A DNA stretch of 64,000 nucleotides from the NCBI GenBank assembly GCA_023416335.1, contig JAEZHY010000041.1, positions 1 through 64,000 of the forward strand, given 5' to 3'. Positions 17,827 to 26,998 of this stretch are shown here, piece by piece. The notes under the pieces are model-generated. The model saw only the letters and a program-made list of their open reading frames with translations, was not told where the DNA came from and did no database searches. Both the position numbers and the translations under genes were made by a program. Within the stretch, counting starts at the first letter, position 1. Each line of letters starts with the position of its first letter. The stretch comes from Pseudomonadota bacterium. Its GTDB lineage: Bacteria; Desulfobacterota; Syntrophobacteria; Syntrophobacterales; Syntrophobacteraceae.

Positions 17827-18070
17827 GTAGGGTGGGCACAAGGTTTTTGGGTGCCCACCGCCCGGCCATTCCGATGAGCCCCGATCCGAGGGGGCGGATG
17901 GTTGGCACGATAAAACTTTGTGCCCACCCTACCCGGCTTTCGTGTGTTTCGTACTCGTATCGCTCATCCAAGAACGATGGGTTACGCTCCGAGACTGTGT
18001 CGTAACCGAACGGGGTTGGGCTGGTTTTCATCGATAACACGACACGGTCTCTCCGCTCCACCCATCCTGC
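17827..18070. repeat. family C and family F interspersed repeats
   Basis: Bases 17827-17932 are a large family C palindrome bounded by GTAGGGTGGGCAC and GTGCCCACCCTAC, with a smaller inner hairpin. Bases 17971-18070 are a family F element bounded by ACGATGGGT and ACCCATCCTGCG, with inner arms AGACTGTGTCGT and ACGACACGGTCT. The 412-base gap 17764-18175 lies between convergent genes and holds nothing else I can support. Confidence 0.75.
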
Positions 18071-18175
18071 GACATTATCCTGATTTTCGTGTATTTCGTG
18101 GTTAAGGGTTTTGCTTTTGCATTTTGGTTGCGGCTCTGCTGCTCCAGAAATTACGCGGTAAAAAGTTATTTGTCT

Positions 18176-19546
18176 TTACCGCAACCCGCGTGCCATGCGC
18201 ACGGCTTCCGGGCGTCTTCGAAGCCGCAGGATCATGATCGGGCCCGGAATTGCCGCGATTCCCAGGCTCGTCCACGCAAGTCCCCACGCAAGTCCTTCCG
18301 AAGTTGGAGAGGCTCCCCGTACCACGTCCAGCACGAGTCCGAAAACCCAGGGACTTACCGCGCCCGCTCCGAAACCCATCACGGAGCGCACCGCATAAGC
18401 CGCACCGATGTATCGCGGCTCCACCAGTTCGGAGAGAGAAGTTGAGTAGATGGACGAATCGGCGATCGCGGACAGGTTGTAGAGGCCTGCCGCGGCAAAA
18501 AGGATGGCGAGCGGCCAGCCGATCATCCAACCGAAAAAGAACGAGAAAGCCAGGCTGGCGCAGGAAAAGAGCAGCATGCTCATAGACCGCCCCCACCGGT
18601 CCGACAAGTCCCCGCCGATAAGACTGCCGAGCATGCTTGTCAGGTACGTGAGACCGGAAAGGAGCACTCCCAGTTCCAACGCTCCGGACGATGCGGAATT
18701 GCTCCCCAGGGCTGCAGCTCCGAGAAAGGCCGGCAGCCATGCCCACATTCCCAGGAGTTCCCAGCTGTGGAAGGTATAGGCGAGCATCGAAAGCCGTGCG
18801 GGCTTGTTTTTCAAAACCGCCGGTATTGCCTGCCACATCCCCTGGCGGCTGCGCCCGGCGTAGACCACATTCGGCGTATCGCTCAGGACCCGGATTGACA
18901 GTGCCAGCCCCAGGAGCGGCATGAAGGCGTTGAAAAAGAAGGCAAGCTTCCATCCTCCGACAGGGAAAAGCCTGCTTGAAATTACAATGGACAGAGCGTA
19001 CCCGAGAGATGCCGCGGCAAGGTAGAATCCCATGGCTCGTCCCCGGGTCGAAGGGGGGAAGCGTTCGGCAACGAGGGTGAGGCCGGGAGTGTAGGACCCT
19101 CCGGAGCAAAGCCCCGCGAGGCCGTAGAGGATCAATCCGGAGGTGAAGTCGGAGGCGAAAAAGGCAAAGACGAGCGCGCTTATCGAGGCGGCAACACCGC
19201 TCCACAAGTATGTGCGTTTGGCCCCGAAGCGGTCTCCAAGGAAACCGACGGCGAACAGGGAAACCAGGTATCCGAGATGCCAGGCGGACTGGATCATCCC
19301 CGCACGGGTCGCGCTCATGGACCAGTCGTTCCTGAGAAGCGGCAGGGCTGCAGAATAGGCGGTAAATATAAGGCTGAAGCACATGCGGGCGGTGCACAAC
19401 AGGGCGAGCCAGCGGACCTCGCCTCCGCGTGCCGCGGCTTGTTCGTACGGTCTCAAAACAATTGCGATCCTTCCAGTTTTGCTTTGCGGGCCTGCCAGGC
19501 CGTCGTTATCTGCTGTTTGATTATCTGCCGTCAGCCGCCGGAACAC
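18176..19546 (-). CDS. major facilitator superfamily transporter
   Basis: The product of up to 456 residues has about 12 hydrophobic segments in two halves, with the MFS loop motif between helices 2 and 3 (GFLGDRFGAKRTY) and its repeat in the second half (GGDLSDRWGRSMS). It should be a proton-linked or facilitated inner-membrane carrier; the substrate is unknown. The first codon is a GTG without a convincing ribosome binding site. The first helix begins about 50 residues in, so the true start may be downstream. It is followed by interspersed repeats, not by a partner gene. Confidence 0.85.
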   Translation of the reverse strand: MFRRLTADNQTADNDGLAGPQSKTGRIAIVLRPYEQAAARGGEVRWLALLCTARMCFSLIFTAYSAALPLLRNDWSMSATRAGMIQSAWHLGYLVSLFAVGFLGDRFGAKRTYLWSGVAASISALVFAFFASDFTSGLILYGLAGLCSGGSYTPGLTLVAERFPPSTRGRAMGFYLAAASLGYALSIVISSRLFPVGGWKLAFFFNAFMPLLGLALSIRVLSDTPNVVYAGRSRQGMWQAIPAVLKNKPARLSMLAYTFHSWELLGMWAWLPAFLGAAALGSNSASSGALELGVLLSGLTYLTSMLGSLIGGDLSDRWGRSMSMLLFSCASLAFSFFFGWMIGWPLAILFAAAGLYNLSAIADSSIYSTSLSELVEPRYIGAAYAVRSVMGFGAGAVSPWVFGLVLDVVRGASPTSEGLAWGLAWTSLGIAAIPGPIMILRLRRRPEAVRMARGLR

Positions 19547-19736
19547 AATCCCAATCTTAATAGTTGCCTGAATGTAGGTATCGATGCGGGAAACAGACCC
19601 GCCGGAGTGGGTGGCCCGGGATCATTTACGGGCGCGAAGCGCAAAAGGTCCTTAGGCGGTGGGCGGGCGGCCGGGTGGGGAGTATAGCGGGTAAGCTGCA
19701 CCGGCAGCGCGGGCATGCGCCGGTAATAAGCGAACT

Positions 19737-19760
19737 TGGCGCGGTCGGGAAACCGCGCCA
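19737..19760. repeat. short family A-type palindrome
   Basis: TGGCGCGGT and ACCGCGCC flank CGGGA, giving an 8-bp stem that shares its centre (GGTCGGGAAACC) with family A copies at 1-36, 1856-1903 and 34177-34217. It sits between the universal stress protein gene and the MFS gene. A TTTTT run follows on the plus strand only, where no gene ends. Confidence 0.55.
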
Positions 19761-19820
19761 TAACTTTTTCGGAACACATCGAAAGCACGATGGTCGAAGG
19801 TTCGAATGTCTGGAGGTTGA

Positions 19821-20231
19821 CTACCTGATAACCGTAACAGTGCAGGGGGCATGGGCAACGACCTTGGCGGCGGTGCTTCCGATCAGGTATCTCTTGATAC
19901 CCGTTATCCCCTGGCTTCCAAGAAGGATTCGATCGAATTTACCGCTTTCGGCTCTTTCGATGATGTTGTTCGCCGGCACGGTCCCGGCTTCGAGGATAGC
20001 TTCCACACGAATGCCCCTTTCATCGAACAGGGCTTTTGCCTGCTTCAGCGCTATTGCGGCTGTCTCCTCCAGCTTTTCCCGAATGTTCGGCATCAATTCG
20101 TCGAAGTCGCCGGCAAAAAGAGCCACAGACATGAGCGTTATCTGGGCTCCTTCCTTTTCTGCCAGTTCGAGACCGCGCTGCACCGCTTTCATGGAATGCG
20201 GCGAACCATCCGTGGCAAGAAGAATTCTCAT
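19821..20231 (-). CDS. universal stress protein, UspA family
   Basis: This is a 136-residue cytoplasmic protein of the ATP-binding Usp group. It starts MRILLATDGSPHSMKAV and ends with the nucleotide-binding pattern GSQGITGIKRYLIGS (G-2x-G-9x-G-S). Such proteins respond to starvation and oxidative or metabolic stress; the exact role is unknown. AAAGGAGATTACG before the ATG at 20231 fixes the start. The longer open frame reaching 20438 is not supported. It is a single gene flanked by repeat DNA. Confidence 0.92.
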   Translation of the reverse strand: MRILLATDGSPHSMKAVQRGLELAEKEGAQITLMSVALFAGDFDELMPNIREKLEETAAIALKQAKALFDERGIRVEAILEAGTVPANNIIERAESGKFDRILLGSQGITGIKRYLIGSTAAKVVAHAPCTVTVIR

Positions 20232-20500
20232 CGTAATCTCCTTTCGTGCTGAAAGTTGCGGGAAATTATTCGAGAACCTCGAACGTGGTTTTGAATGCCA
20301 ACGTGCCGAAAAATATCGATCTAAAGACCTGGAGAGTTCGATTCGGAAGTTGAAGCCTTTGCGGGACAACAGCATCGGCTGACTATGTACATCACTGCGG
20401 ATATGAGATGTGCATTTCAGAAGAAAAGTCAAGGCCAAAACGGGAGAGGAACATCAGCCTCCCGGCGGTCTGGAATGGCCGGTTGTTCGAACAATCCGCT

Positions 20501-21050
20501 GGTTCCCAAGCTCGGGGGGGTGTTGCACAAAGGGGGACAAACCTTTTTGCCGGGCATTTTGCGACCAAGCCCCCCAACCCGTCATCCCGGCAGTGTTTTT
20601 AAGCCGGGATCCAGGGTTTTTAAGGGCTTGAATTCACTACTAATCCTCCCCAAAGCCTGGATTCCGGTTTTCACCGGAATGACGAAATCGCTGCCCACAG
20701 CCCATCCGGGGCTTCCTCGGTGGTTTGGGCAACAGCCCCTCCGGCTTGGGAACCCCGGTTTTCGAAGCTCCAGCTTCCACTCCGATTAGCCGAGCAGGTG
20801 GCTGCGATAGAGTTGCCCGAAGCGGCACAGCACGTACCGGATACTATCCGGCCTGCCGGGGCGGGGTTCCCAAGGCGGACCTTGGGAACCAGCGGCGTAT
20901 TTCCTTAAAGCAACTACATTGACCCTACGCGACTCCCTACCCCGCCATCCGGCAGCGTTTTTGAGCCGGGAACCAGGACTTTAAGGCTTCGAATTCACGA
21001 TTAAGCCGCCCGAGAGCCTGGATTCCGGCTTCCGTCTGACGACGCCGGGC
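20501..21050. repeat. large composite of family B and D interspersed repeats
   Basis: The 878-base gap 20232-21109 is mostly repeats. Full family B copies are at 20581-20683 and 20944-21050; each has a GTCATCCCGGCAG-type start, a palindromic GCCGGGATCCAGG and a GCCTGGATTCCGG end. Family D pieces are at about 20501-20520, 20727-20780 and 20864-20922; the last shares GGAACCAGCGGCGTATTTCC with 43693-43750. No gene was supported. The stretch 20232-20500 shows no clear site apart from the Usp ribosome binding site. Confidence 0.8.
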
Positions 21051-21109
21051 TCTGAGAAGAGATAAGGAAAAGGCGCCTGCCTTTTCCTTATCTTCCAGAC
21101 GAAAACCGC

Positions 21110-22846
21110 CTACCAGTTGAAAACCTGGTCCAGGTCCTCGTCCTTTACTGTGAAGGTTACGTTGTGTGGAGCCACCGGTTCGTTTTTGAAAAACCTCGGC
21201 AGGCGGTCCTGTTCCTTGGTGAAGCCTGCTTTCGAGTTGAAATCGCGCTCGGTTTTCAGGATCTTTTTGCCCAGTTCCACGACATCATCCGCATTCATGT
21301 TCAGGCCGTAAAAGGAGTTGATCAGGTCGATAAGGGCCTGGAATGTTTCCGGCTGATCGAGAAGCGCGAAGGCGATGAAGAGGCACATCCCGGTTGCATC
21401 GACCGCCGCAGTGGCGATCTGGAGGTTGCGGGAGAGTTCGATCTGGCCTTCGGGCTTGAGCGGGTCTACGTGGCCGCCTACCTTGAGAATATTGGTGGCG
21501 ATCGCATAACCCGCCGTGTGGTCCGCGCCCATGGTGCTCGTGGCGTAGGTAACTCCGATGCCCTGAACGGCCCGGGGATCGTAAGCCGGCAATGCCTGGT
21601 TCTTGACTACCGGTACGCGTTCCACGCCGAAGACCTTGCCCGTTACCGCCGCGCCGCTGCCGAGGATGCGGCCGAGCGGGGTGCCCTGGCCCACTTCCTT
21701 GACGAGTTTGATTGCCCCTTCTCCGTCGCCGCACTTGAGAATTCCGGCATCCATGGCGACGCCCAGGGCTACACCCATTTCGATGGTATCCAGGCCGTAG
21801 TTGTCGTCGAGGAAGTCGAGCATGGCTATGTCGTCGAGATCGCAGATCCCGCAGTTGCCGCCGTGAGCCCAGACGGTTTCATATTCCGGCTGCTTGGTCA
21901 GGAAGTGGCCGTTCTTGTCGTGATAGCTTCCCGAACACCGGATCACGCATCCGCGGTGGCAACCGTGAGTAGCGAGTCCGCCGCGGGCTTTTTCCAATTC
22001 CGCCTGAGTCTCGCCGCTGATCTTATGGGCTTCCTCGAAGCGTCCCTGCTTGAAGTTGTATGTGGGGTACCCCCCGGCTTCGTTCAGGATGTTTGTGAGT
22101 ATGTTCGTGCCGTAGGCGGGAAGGCCTTCTCCCGTGACCGGGTGCTTTCTCAAACCGTCCACGAATTTTTTGTTGGCCTCTTTGTATTTCTCCGGATCCT
22201 TCGGCTGGCGCATCTTCATCCCGGTATCGTCCAGGATGATGACCTTGATCCCCTTCGATCCCATTACCGCGCCCAGTCCGCCGCGGCCTGCGTGGCGCGT
22301 GGGACGAAACTCCACGTCGGTGCAGGCAATGGAAGCCGCGCCCATCTTCATTTCCCCCGCGGGGCCGATGGAAATCAGGGCCACCTTGTCGCCGTACTCG
22401 GCTTTCATCTTTTCGGCCAGGTCATAGTTGGGAAGCATCCTCAAGCTGTCGTCCCTGGTGATTTTCACCCCGTCCTTATCGATGAATATCCTGTAGAGAG
22501 CGTCATCCTGGGGTTTGCCTTCCAGAACGATGGCGGCATAACCCAGTCTGGCCAGCACCTGTGCGGCCTGGCCTCCGGAGTTGGATTCCTTGATGCCCCC
22601 GGTAAGAGGGCTCTTTGCACCGATTGAAAGCCGTCCCGACATGGCTGCTATCGTGCCGCTCAAAATTCCCGGTGCAATTACCAGCTTGTTTTCGGCGCCG
22701 AGCGGATGGCAAAGTGGCGGTACCTCTTTAGCCACAAGTGCGGAGGTGAGAGCGCGGCCGCCCATGCCCGCATATTCACCTACCGGTACCTCGGCCGCCT
22801 TTGGCCCGCCGGCTGCGCCCGTGTCGATTCTCAGAATTTTCAGCAT
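21110..22846 (-). CDS. aor: aldehyde:ferredoxin oxidoreductase, tungsten/molybdopterin family
   Basis: The 578-residue enzyme reversibly oxidises aldehydes to carboxylates with ferredoxin, using a bis-pterin W or Mo cofactor and one [4Fe-4S] cluster. The AOR start (LRIDTG, AGMGGRALTSALV), pterin segments (GKSPLTGG-like GAKSPLTGGIKESNSGG; TRHAGRGGLGAVMGSKG) and the cluster motif C-x3-C-x3-C (GCHRGCVIRCSG) near residue 300 are present; this spacing is that of YdhV-like family members. Two ATGs lie 6 bases apart. GGGGGG is correctly spaced only from the one at 22846. It follows adh1 with a terminator in between, fitting oxidation of the aldehyde adh1 produces, or the reverse. Confidence 0.93.
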   Translation of the reverse strand: MLKILRIDTGAAGGPKAAEVPVGEYAGMGGRALTSALVAKEVPPLCHPLGAENKLVIAPGILSGTIAAMSGRLSIGAKSPLTGGIKESNSGGQAAQVLARLGYAAIVLEGKPQDDALYRIFIDKDGVKITRDDSLRMLPNYDLAEKMKAEYGDKVALISIGPAGEMKMGAASIACTDVEFRPTRHAGRGGLGAVMGSKGIKVIILDDTGMKMRQPKDPEKYKEANKKFVDGLRKHPVTGEGLPAYGTNILTNILNEAGGYPTYNFKQGRFEEAHKISGETQAELEKARGGLATHGCHRGCVIRCSGSYHDKNGHFLTKQPEYETVWAHGGNCGICDLDDIAMLDFLDDNYGLDTIEMGVALGVAMDAGILKCGDGEGAIKLVKEVGQGTPLGRILGSGAAVTGKVFGVERVPVVKNQALPAYDPRAVQGIGVTYATSTMGADHTAGYAIATNILKVGGHVDPLKPEGQIELSRNLQIATAAVDATGMCLFIAFALLDQPETFQALIDLINSFYGLNMNADDVVELGKKILKTERDFNSKAGFTKEQDRLPRFFKNEPVAPHNVTFTVKDEDLDQVFNW

Positions 22847-22879
22847 GTACATCCCCCCGATCGAATCGGTTGAAAATAG

Positions 22880-22922
22880 AAAAGCCGGAGCGGAGCACCA
22901 GTTGCACCTGCTCCGGCTTTTT
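22880..22922 (-). terminator. leaky terminator between adh1 and aor
   Basis: On the minus strand AGCCGGAGC pairs with GCTCCGGCT (9 bp), with a loop region of about 18 bases, followed by an imperfect U tract TTTCTATTTTC. It begins 5 bases after the adh1 stop and ends about 35 bases before the aor ATG, which leaves no room for a normal aor promoter. It probably acts as partial attenuation inside one transcription unit. Confidence 0.8.
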
Positions 22923-22926
22923 CAGA

Positions 22927-24093
22927 CTAAAGTGCCCATTCGTAAATGTTAATCACGTCCATGAGCTTTGCGCACCGGGGATTGGTGAAGCTGCAAGCAT
23001 CCTTCTGGGCATTCTCGGCCATGATCGTGAGGTCTTCTTCCTTAACCCCAAGTTCCTTCAGGCCGCTGGGGATTCCGACATCGCAGGAGAGGGCGCGGAT
23101 GGATTCGAGCGCCTTTTGGGCCGCATCACGCTCGGACATTCCGTCTATCTTCTCGCCCATCGCTCTGGCGATTTCGACGAAACGGTCCATCTTCGCGATC
23201 ATGTTGAAGCGCTGTACATGGGGCAGGAGAATGGCATTGCACACGCCGTGAGGCAGATCGTAGAAGCCGCCGAGCTGGTGGGCCATCGCATGTACGTGCC
23301 CAAGGCTGGCGTTATTGAAAGCCATTCCTGCGAGATATTCGGCATAGGCCATCTTGTCGCGTGCTTCCATATCGGCGCCGTTGGCAACTGCCGGGCGCAG
23401 ATATTTGCTGATCAGGGATATGGCCTGAAGCGCGCAGGCGTCGGTGACGGGCGTTGCAATTGTCGAGACGAAAGCTTCGACAGCGTGGGTCAGGGCGTCC
23501 ATACCGGTTGCTGCGGTAAGGTGCGGGGGCATGCCTGCCATAAGCAGGGGGTCGTTGATCGCGAGATTGGGGGTGACCCTCCAGTCGACAATCGCCATTT
23601 TGACCTTGCGGCTGGTGTCGGTGATGATGCAGAAACGGGTCATTTCGCTCGCCGTACCGGCGGTGGTATTGATGGCTATGAAGGGGGGCATCGCTTTGGT
23701 GGATTTGTTGATTCCCTCGTAATCGCGGATGTTGCCGCCGTTGGTGGCGACGATGCCGATGCCCTTGCCGCAGTCATGAGAGCTTCCGCCGCCCAGGGAA
23801 ATCACCATGTCGCAATCGTTGCTCCTGTAAACCTCGAGGCCGGCATGAACGTTCTTGTCCGTGGGGTTGGGAACGGTTTCATCGTAAATGACGGGCTCAA
23901 CGCCGGCGTCTTTTCTGACCAGATCCGCAATCTTTTCGGTGAGGCCGCACTGCGTGATTCCCTTGTCCGTGCAGATAAGAGGCTTGGTTCCGCCCAGCGC
24001 TTTTACCTGTTCGCCGAGATCCTTGTGCGCTCCGATGCCCATGAGGGTTACCGTGGGAATGTAAAATCCGAATACCTGGTCTGCTAATGCCAT
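22927..24093 (-). CDS. iron-containing (group III) alcohol dehydrogenase, adh1
   Basis: The 388-residue NAD(P)-dependent enzyme interconverts alcohols and aldehydes. The nucleotide-binding GGGSSHDCGKG and the metal-binding region are evident: DALTHAVEAFVS, then HVHAMAHQLGG and LPHGVCNAILLPH supply the Asp and three His ligands. AAGGAGATTAACA precedes the ATG at 24093; 18 further open codons upstream are not supported. A sigma-54 promoter lies 115 bases upstream, and aor follows behind a terminator. The sensor kinase and sigma-54 activator encoded upstream are the obvious regulators. The true substrate (ethanol, propanol or another) is not shown. Confidence 0.95.
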   Translation of the reverse strand: MALADQVFGFYIPTVTLMGIGAHKDLGEQVKALGGTKPLICTDKGITQCGLTEKIADLVRKDAGVEPVIYDETVPNPTDKNVHAGLEVYRSNDCDMVISLGGGSSHDCGKGIGIVATNGGNIRDYEGINKSTKAMPPFIAINTTAGTASEMTRFCIITDTSRKVKMAIVDWRVTPNLAINDPLLMAGMPPHLTAATGMDALTHAVEAFVSTIATPVTDACALQAISLISKYLRPAVANGADMEARDKMAYAEYLAGMAFNNASLGHVHAMAHQLGGFYDLPHGVCNAILLPHVQRFNMIAKMDRFVEIARAMGEKIDGMSERDAAQKALESIRALSCDVGIPSGLKELGVKEEDLTIMAENAQKDACSFTNPRCAKLMDVINIYEWAL

Positions 24094-24206
24094 TGTTAAT
24101 CTCCTTCTTGGAGGGGTGTTGTGAAATTTGGCCGGCATGAGATTCATCTAATTTGAGGGGGGGACGGCCCGTTTCCGAAAAATTTTTATGCTTGGCCGGA
24201 CTATAG

Positions 24207-24223
24207 AGCAATAGGCGTGCCAA
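24207..24223 (-). promoter_or_regulatory. sigma-54 promoter of adh1
   Basis: Read on the minus strand, TTGGCACG-CCTA-TTGCT matches the sigma-54 consensus TGGCACG-N4-TTGCW at every defined base, with GG and GC exactly 10 bases apart. Transcription should start near 24196, about 100 bases before the adh1 ATG. The neighbouring regulator gene encodes a sigma-54 activator, so the match has direct biological support. Confidence 0.88.
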
Positions 24224-24367
24224 GCCATATTATAAAGTATTTTCAATACGTTAAGGAAATTTGTAGATTTCGGGGTGGGGCGTTATGTCCAGGCAAAAGA
24301 GTTTTCATGTTTCGGACTGGGATGTGCAGTGCATGGAATTCCAGCAGCTGAAGGCATTTGCACTTGT

Positions 24368-24382
24368 GTGTCGGTCTGACAC
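24368..24382. promoter_or_regulatory. candidate upstream activator site for the adh1 promoter
   Basis: GTGTC-GGTCT-GACAC is a perfect 5-bp dyad about 150 bases upstream of the sigma-54 promoter, inside the 350-base gap between adh1 and the activator gene. Position and symmetry fit an enhancer-type site bound by the NtrC-family regulator. A single copy was noticed, so confidence is limited. Confidence 0.4.
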
Positions 24383-24443
24383 GTTCGTCTCTTCACAAAT
24401 GGGTCATAATGAAACGATATGTCAGGATTGCACAAACGCGTGT

Positions 24444-25790
24444 CTAGTCGAGGCCGAATTCTTTCATCTTGCGGTAGAGGGTTTTTCTGCTGATGCCCAG
24501 GGCCTCGGCAGCCTGGGACCTGTTTCCGTCAACGTGTTCCAGGATCCTGAGTATGTGGCGCTTTTCCATTTCCGATAGCGGCAGGAACCGTTCGTCGATT
24601 TCGGGTTGGGTCGGGCCGGCGGAGAGGTTGTGGGGGAGTGCCTGGGGTGTGATCGTTCCGTTCTCGGCCAAGATGATTCCGCGCTCGATGACATTGCGCA
24701 GTTCGCGGACGTTTCCCGGCCAATCGTAAGCCATCATGCGCTGCATAACGGCTTTGGCAACCCGGCAGGTGGGCCGTCCGTCGGAGAGTACGCGCAGGAA
24801 GTATTCCACCAGCAAAGGGATGTCTTCTTTGCGTTGGCGAAGAGGAGGAACCTCGATATGGAACACGTTCACACGATGGAAGAGGGCTTCATGAAAGCGT
24901 CCCGCACTCACTTCCTCGGCCAGATTGCGATGGGTGGCAAAAAGGAAACGGATGTCTACCTGACGTTCCTGTTTGTCTCCGACCCTCCGGTAGGTTTGCG
25001 TTTCCAGAACCCGGAGCAGGGAAGCCTGAACATCGGGAGGCAGTTCGCCGATTTCGTCAAGGAACATGGTGCCCTGGTGAGCCAGCCCCATAAGTCCTTC
25101 CTGCGAATCTACCGCGCCGGTGAACGACCCTTTGCAGTGGCCGAAAAGCTCGCTGTTGATCAGTTCTTTCTGCAGAGTCCCGCAATTCTTTATGATCAGG
25201 GGCTGCTCGGCCCGCTTGCTGCTCATGTGGATCGAGCGAGCCACCACGTCCTTTCCCGAGCCGCTTTCGCCTGTAATCAGGACCGGCGCATTGGTGGGCG
25301 CCACCTTTTCTATCAGGAAGTGTATATGCTGCACGGACTGTGATGCGCCGACGAAAAGGGAAGGAGGCTGGTAGCTCTGTGTATGGCGCAGGAGCCGGTT
25401 CTCACGCTGCAGGCGTACCCTCTGGTATGCTCTTTCGATGACCAGTTCCAGGCGTTCCAGTGTGAAGGGTTTGGGGATGTAGTCGTAAGCTCCCATCTTC
25501 ATTGCTTCGACGGCGCTGTCGATATTGCCGTGGCCCGTGATGAGTATGACCTCCACATCGGGAATCGCCTCGCGGAACTGCTCCATCAGTTCCATTCCGT
25601 CCGCGTCGGGAAGCCGGACGTCCAGCAGGATGACGTCGAACTGCTGCTGCCGAACCAGTTCGAAGGCCTGTTTGCCGGATCCCGCCGTACGCACGATCCT
25701 GCGGATACTGCCGATTTCCTTTTCGACAAGCCTGCGAATCGATTCCTCATCATCCACGAGAAGTATTTGAATCGGATTAAAGCTCAGCAT
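24444..25790 (-). CDS. NtrC-family sigma-54-dependent response regulator
   Basis: The 448 residues form three domains. A receiver has phospho-acceptor Asp57 (VILLDVRLPDADG). An AAA+ sigma-54-activating domain has Walker A GESGSGKD at 174-181 and Walker B MFLDEIGELP near 245. A Fis-type helix-turn-helix lies at the end (AAEALGISRKTLYRKM). The sigma-54-contacting loop reads GSFTGA (221-226) instead of GAFTGA. The gene overlaps the kinase gene by 7 bp. It very likely activates the sigma-54 promoter found 220 bases beyond its stop, in front of adh1-aor. Confidence 0.95.
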   Translation of the reverse strand: MLSFNPIQILLVDDEESIRRLVEKEIGSIRRIVRTAGSGKQAFELVRQQQFDVILLDVRLPDADGMELMEQFREAIPDVEVILITGHGNIDSAVEAMKMGAYDYIPKPFTLERLELVIERAYQRVRLQRENRLLRHTQSYQPPSLFVGASQSVQHIHFLIEKVAPTNAPVLITGESGSGKDVVARSIHMSSKRAEQPLIIKNCGTLQKELINSELFGHCKGSFTGAVDSQEGLMGLAHQGTMFLDEIGELPPDVQASLLRVLETQTYRRVGDKQERQVDIRFLFATHRNLAEEVSAGRFHEALFHRVNVFHIEVPPLRQRKEDIPLLVEYFLRVLSDGRPTCRVAKAVMQRMMAYDWPGNVRELRNVIERGIILAENGTITPQALPHNLSAGPTQPEIDERFLPLSEMEKRHILRILEHVDGNRSQAAEALGISRKTLYRKMKEFGLD

Positions 25791-26998
25791 GGTGAATTCA
25801 GCCTTATCGGAAGCCGGACCGAAAAAGTGGAGCCTTGTCCTTCCTCGCTGCAGACAACGATCTCTCCGCCGTGGTCCTGAACAATGTTGTAGCAGGTCGA
25901 AAGCCCGATCCCAATCCCTTTCCCCACGGGCTTTGTCGTAAAAAAGGGTTCGAAAAGCTTTCGGAGATTCTGCGAGGGGATGCCGCAGCCCGTATCTTCG
26001 AAGGCAATCCCGACCCAGTATTCATTCAGCAGGTAGGTCCGAACCGAAATGGAACCGCCGGAACTTGTCGCATCGAGTGCATTGAGCAGCAGGTTGAGGA
26101 TGACCTGTTTCAACTGCGAGGGATTACCCTGGATGGCCGGAAGCGACTCATTGAGGTCGAGCCGGATATGTCCTTCGGGATACTTTTTCAGATGATGACG
26201 CAGCAACTGAATGGTATCGCCGATCAGATGATTGACCTGGATGATCGCCGAATCGGATGATTTCTGCCGACTGAAGGTGAGAAGGCTCTGCACGATCTCC
26301 CGGCAGCGCCCGCATTCCTTCAGAATGGTCCCGATGTATTCGTCGAAATCCTGAAAGAGTTCATCGTCGATCTGGTTTTTCAATTTATGAAGACGACGAT
26401 TCAGCCCCTCCGCAAATCCCGTAATTGCGGTAAGCGGATTGTTGATCTCGTGGCCGACGCCGGCTGCGAGCACGCCGACGGTGGCCATCGTTTCGGCCTG
26501 GTAGTACTTTGCCTGGTATTCGCGTTCCAGAGTGACGTCGCGAACCAGGAGCAGGATGTGGCTGGGTTTTCCTTCCGAGTTCCTGAGAGGAGATGCCGTC
26601 AGCTGAAAATGGCGATTGTCGCCGTCCGCGGGAACGGGATAAATGGCCAGGTCGCGGCAGACCTGGTTGGTGTCCCTTGCGGTGATTACCGGGCAGGGGG
26701 AACAGGGGTGCTTGTGACCCCTGAAGACTTCGTAACAATACTTGCCGATCGGCTTTGGGTCAGGATAGACCTCATAGTAGAGTTGATTGACGGAATCGAT
26801 TTTGAGATCCGGAGTGAGGACCGCCATTACGTCCGTGATACCGTTCAAAATCGCCTGGATATGACGCTGCCTGTCTGCGAGTTCCCGGTTGGAGGCCTGG
26901 AGTTCAGCGATCTTCTCCTGGACCTCGCGGAAAAATCCAAGTTTGGCGTATTCTATTCCTATCAGGTCTTTGACGGTTGTTTCCGGTTTCATCACCAT
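25784..26998 (-). CDS. PAS-domain sensor histidine kinase
   Basis: This 404-residue kinase has no membrane segment and so is cytoplasmic. A short coiled coil (about 22-50) leads to a PAS domain (about 48-155) with Cys88, Cys99 and Cys102 in GKYCYEVF and HPCSPCPV. These could bind an Fe-S centre, heme or metal, or form disulfides. Next come the HisKA box with His183 (GVGHEINNPLTAITGF) and an HATPase domain (NLLLNALDA, DTGCGIP, GKGIGIGLST). It overlaps adh2 by 7 bp and the response regulator by 7 bp, so the three are translationally coupled. It likely senses redox state or a metabolite of the alcohol pathway. The start is either ATG 26998 or the ATG two codons on. Confidence 0.92.
   Translation of the reverse strand: MVMKPETTVKDLIGIEYAKLGFFREVQEKIAELQASNRELADRQRHIQAILNGITDVMAVLTPDLKIDSVNQLYYEVYPDPKPIGKYCYEVFRGHKHPCSPCPVITARDTNQVCRDLAIYPVPADGDNRHFQLTASPLRNSEGKPSHILLLVRDVTLEREYQAKYYQAETMATVGVLAAGVGHEINNPLTAITGFAEGLNRRLHKLKNQIDDELFQDFDEYIGTILKECGRCREIVQSLLTFSRQKSSDSAIIQVNHLIGDTIQLLRHHLKKYPEGHIRLDLNESLPAIQGNPSQLKQVILNLLLNALDATSSGGSISVRTYLLNEYWVGIAFEDTGCGIPSQNLRKLFEPFFTTKPVGKGIGIGLSTCYNIVQDHGGEIVVCSEEGQGSTFSVRLPIRLNSPC

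Noticed and set aside
17902..17920. TTGGCACG followed by an A-rich stretch, resembling a -24 element
   Set aside because: No GC occurs at the -12 position and the sequence is internal to a family C repeat.
19796..19808. GGTTCGAA, as in the T-arm of tRNA genes
   Set aside because: No acceptor or anticodon stem can be drawn around it; it lies just after the universal stress protein gene.
20501..21050. Repeated palindromes considered as a CRISPR array
   Set aside because: Units differ in length, lie in both orientations and have no regular spacers; no cas genes are present.
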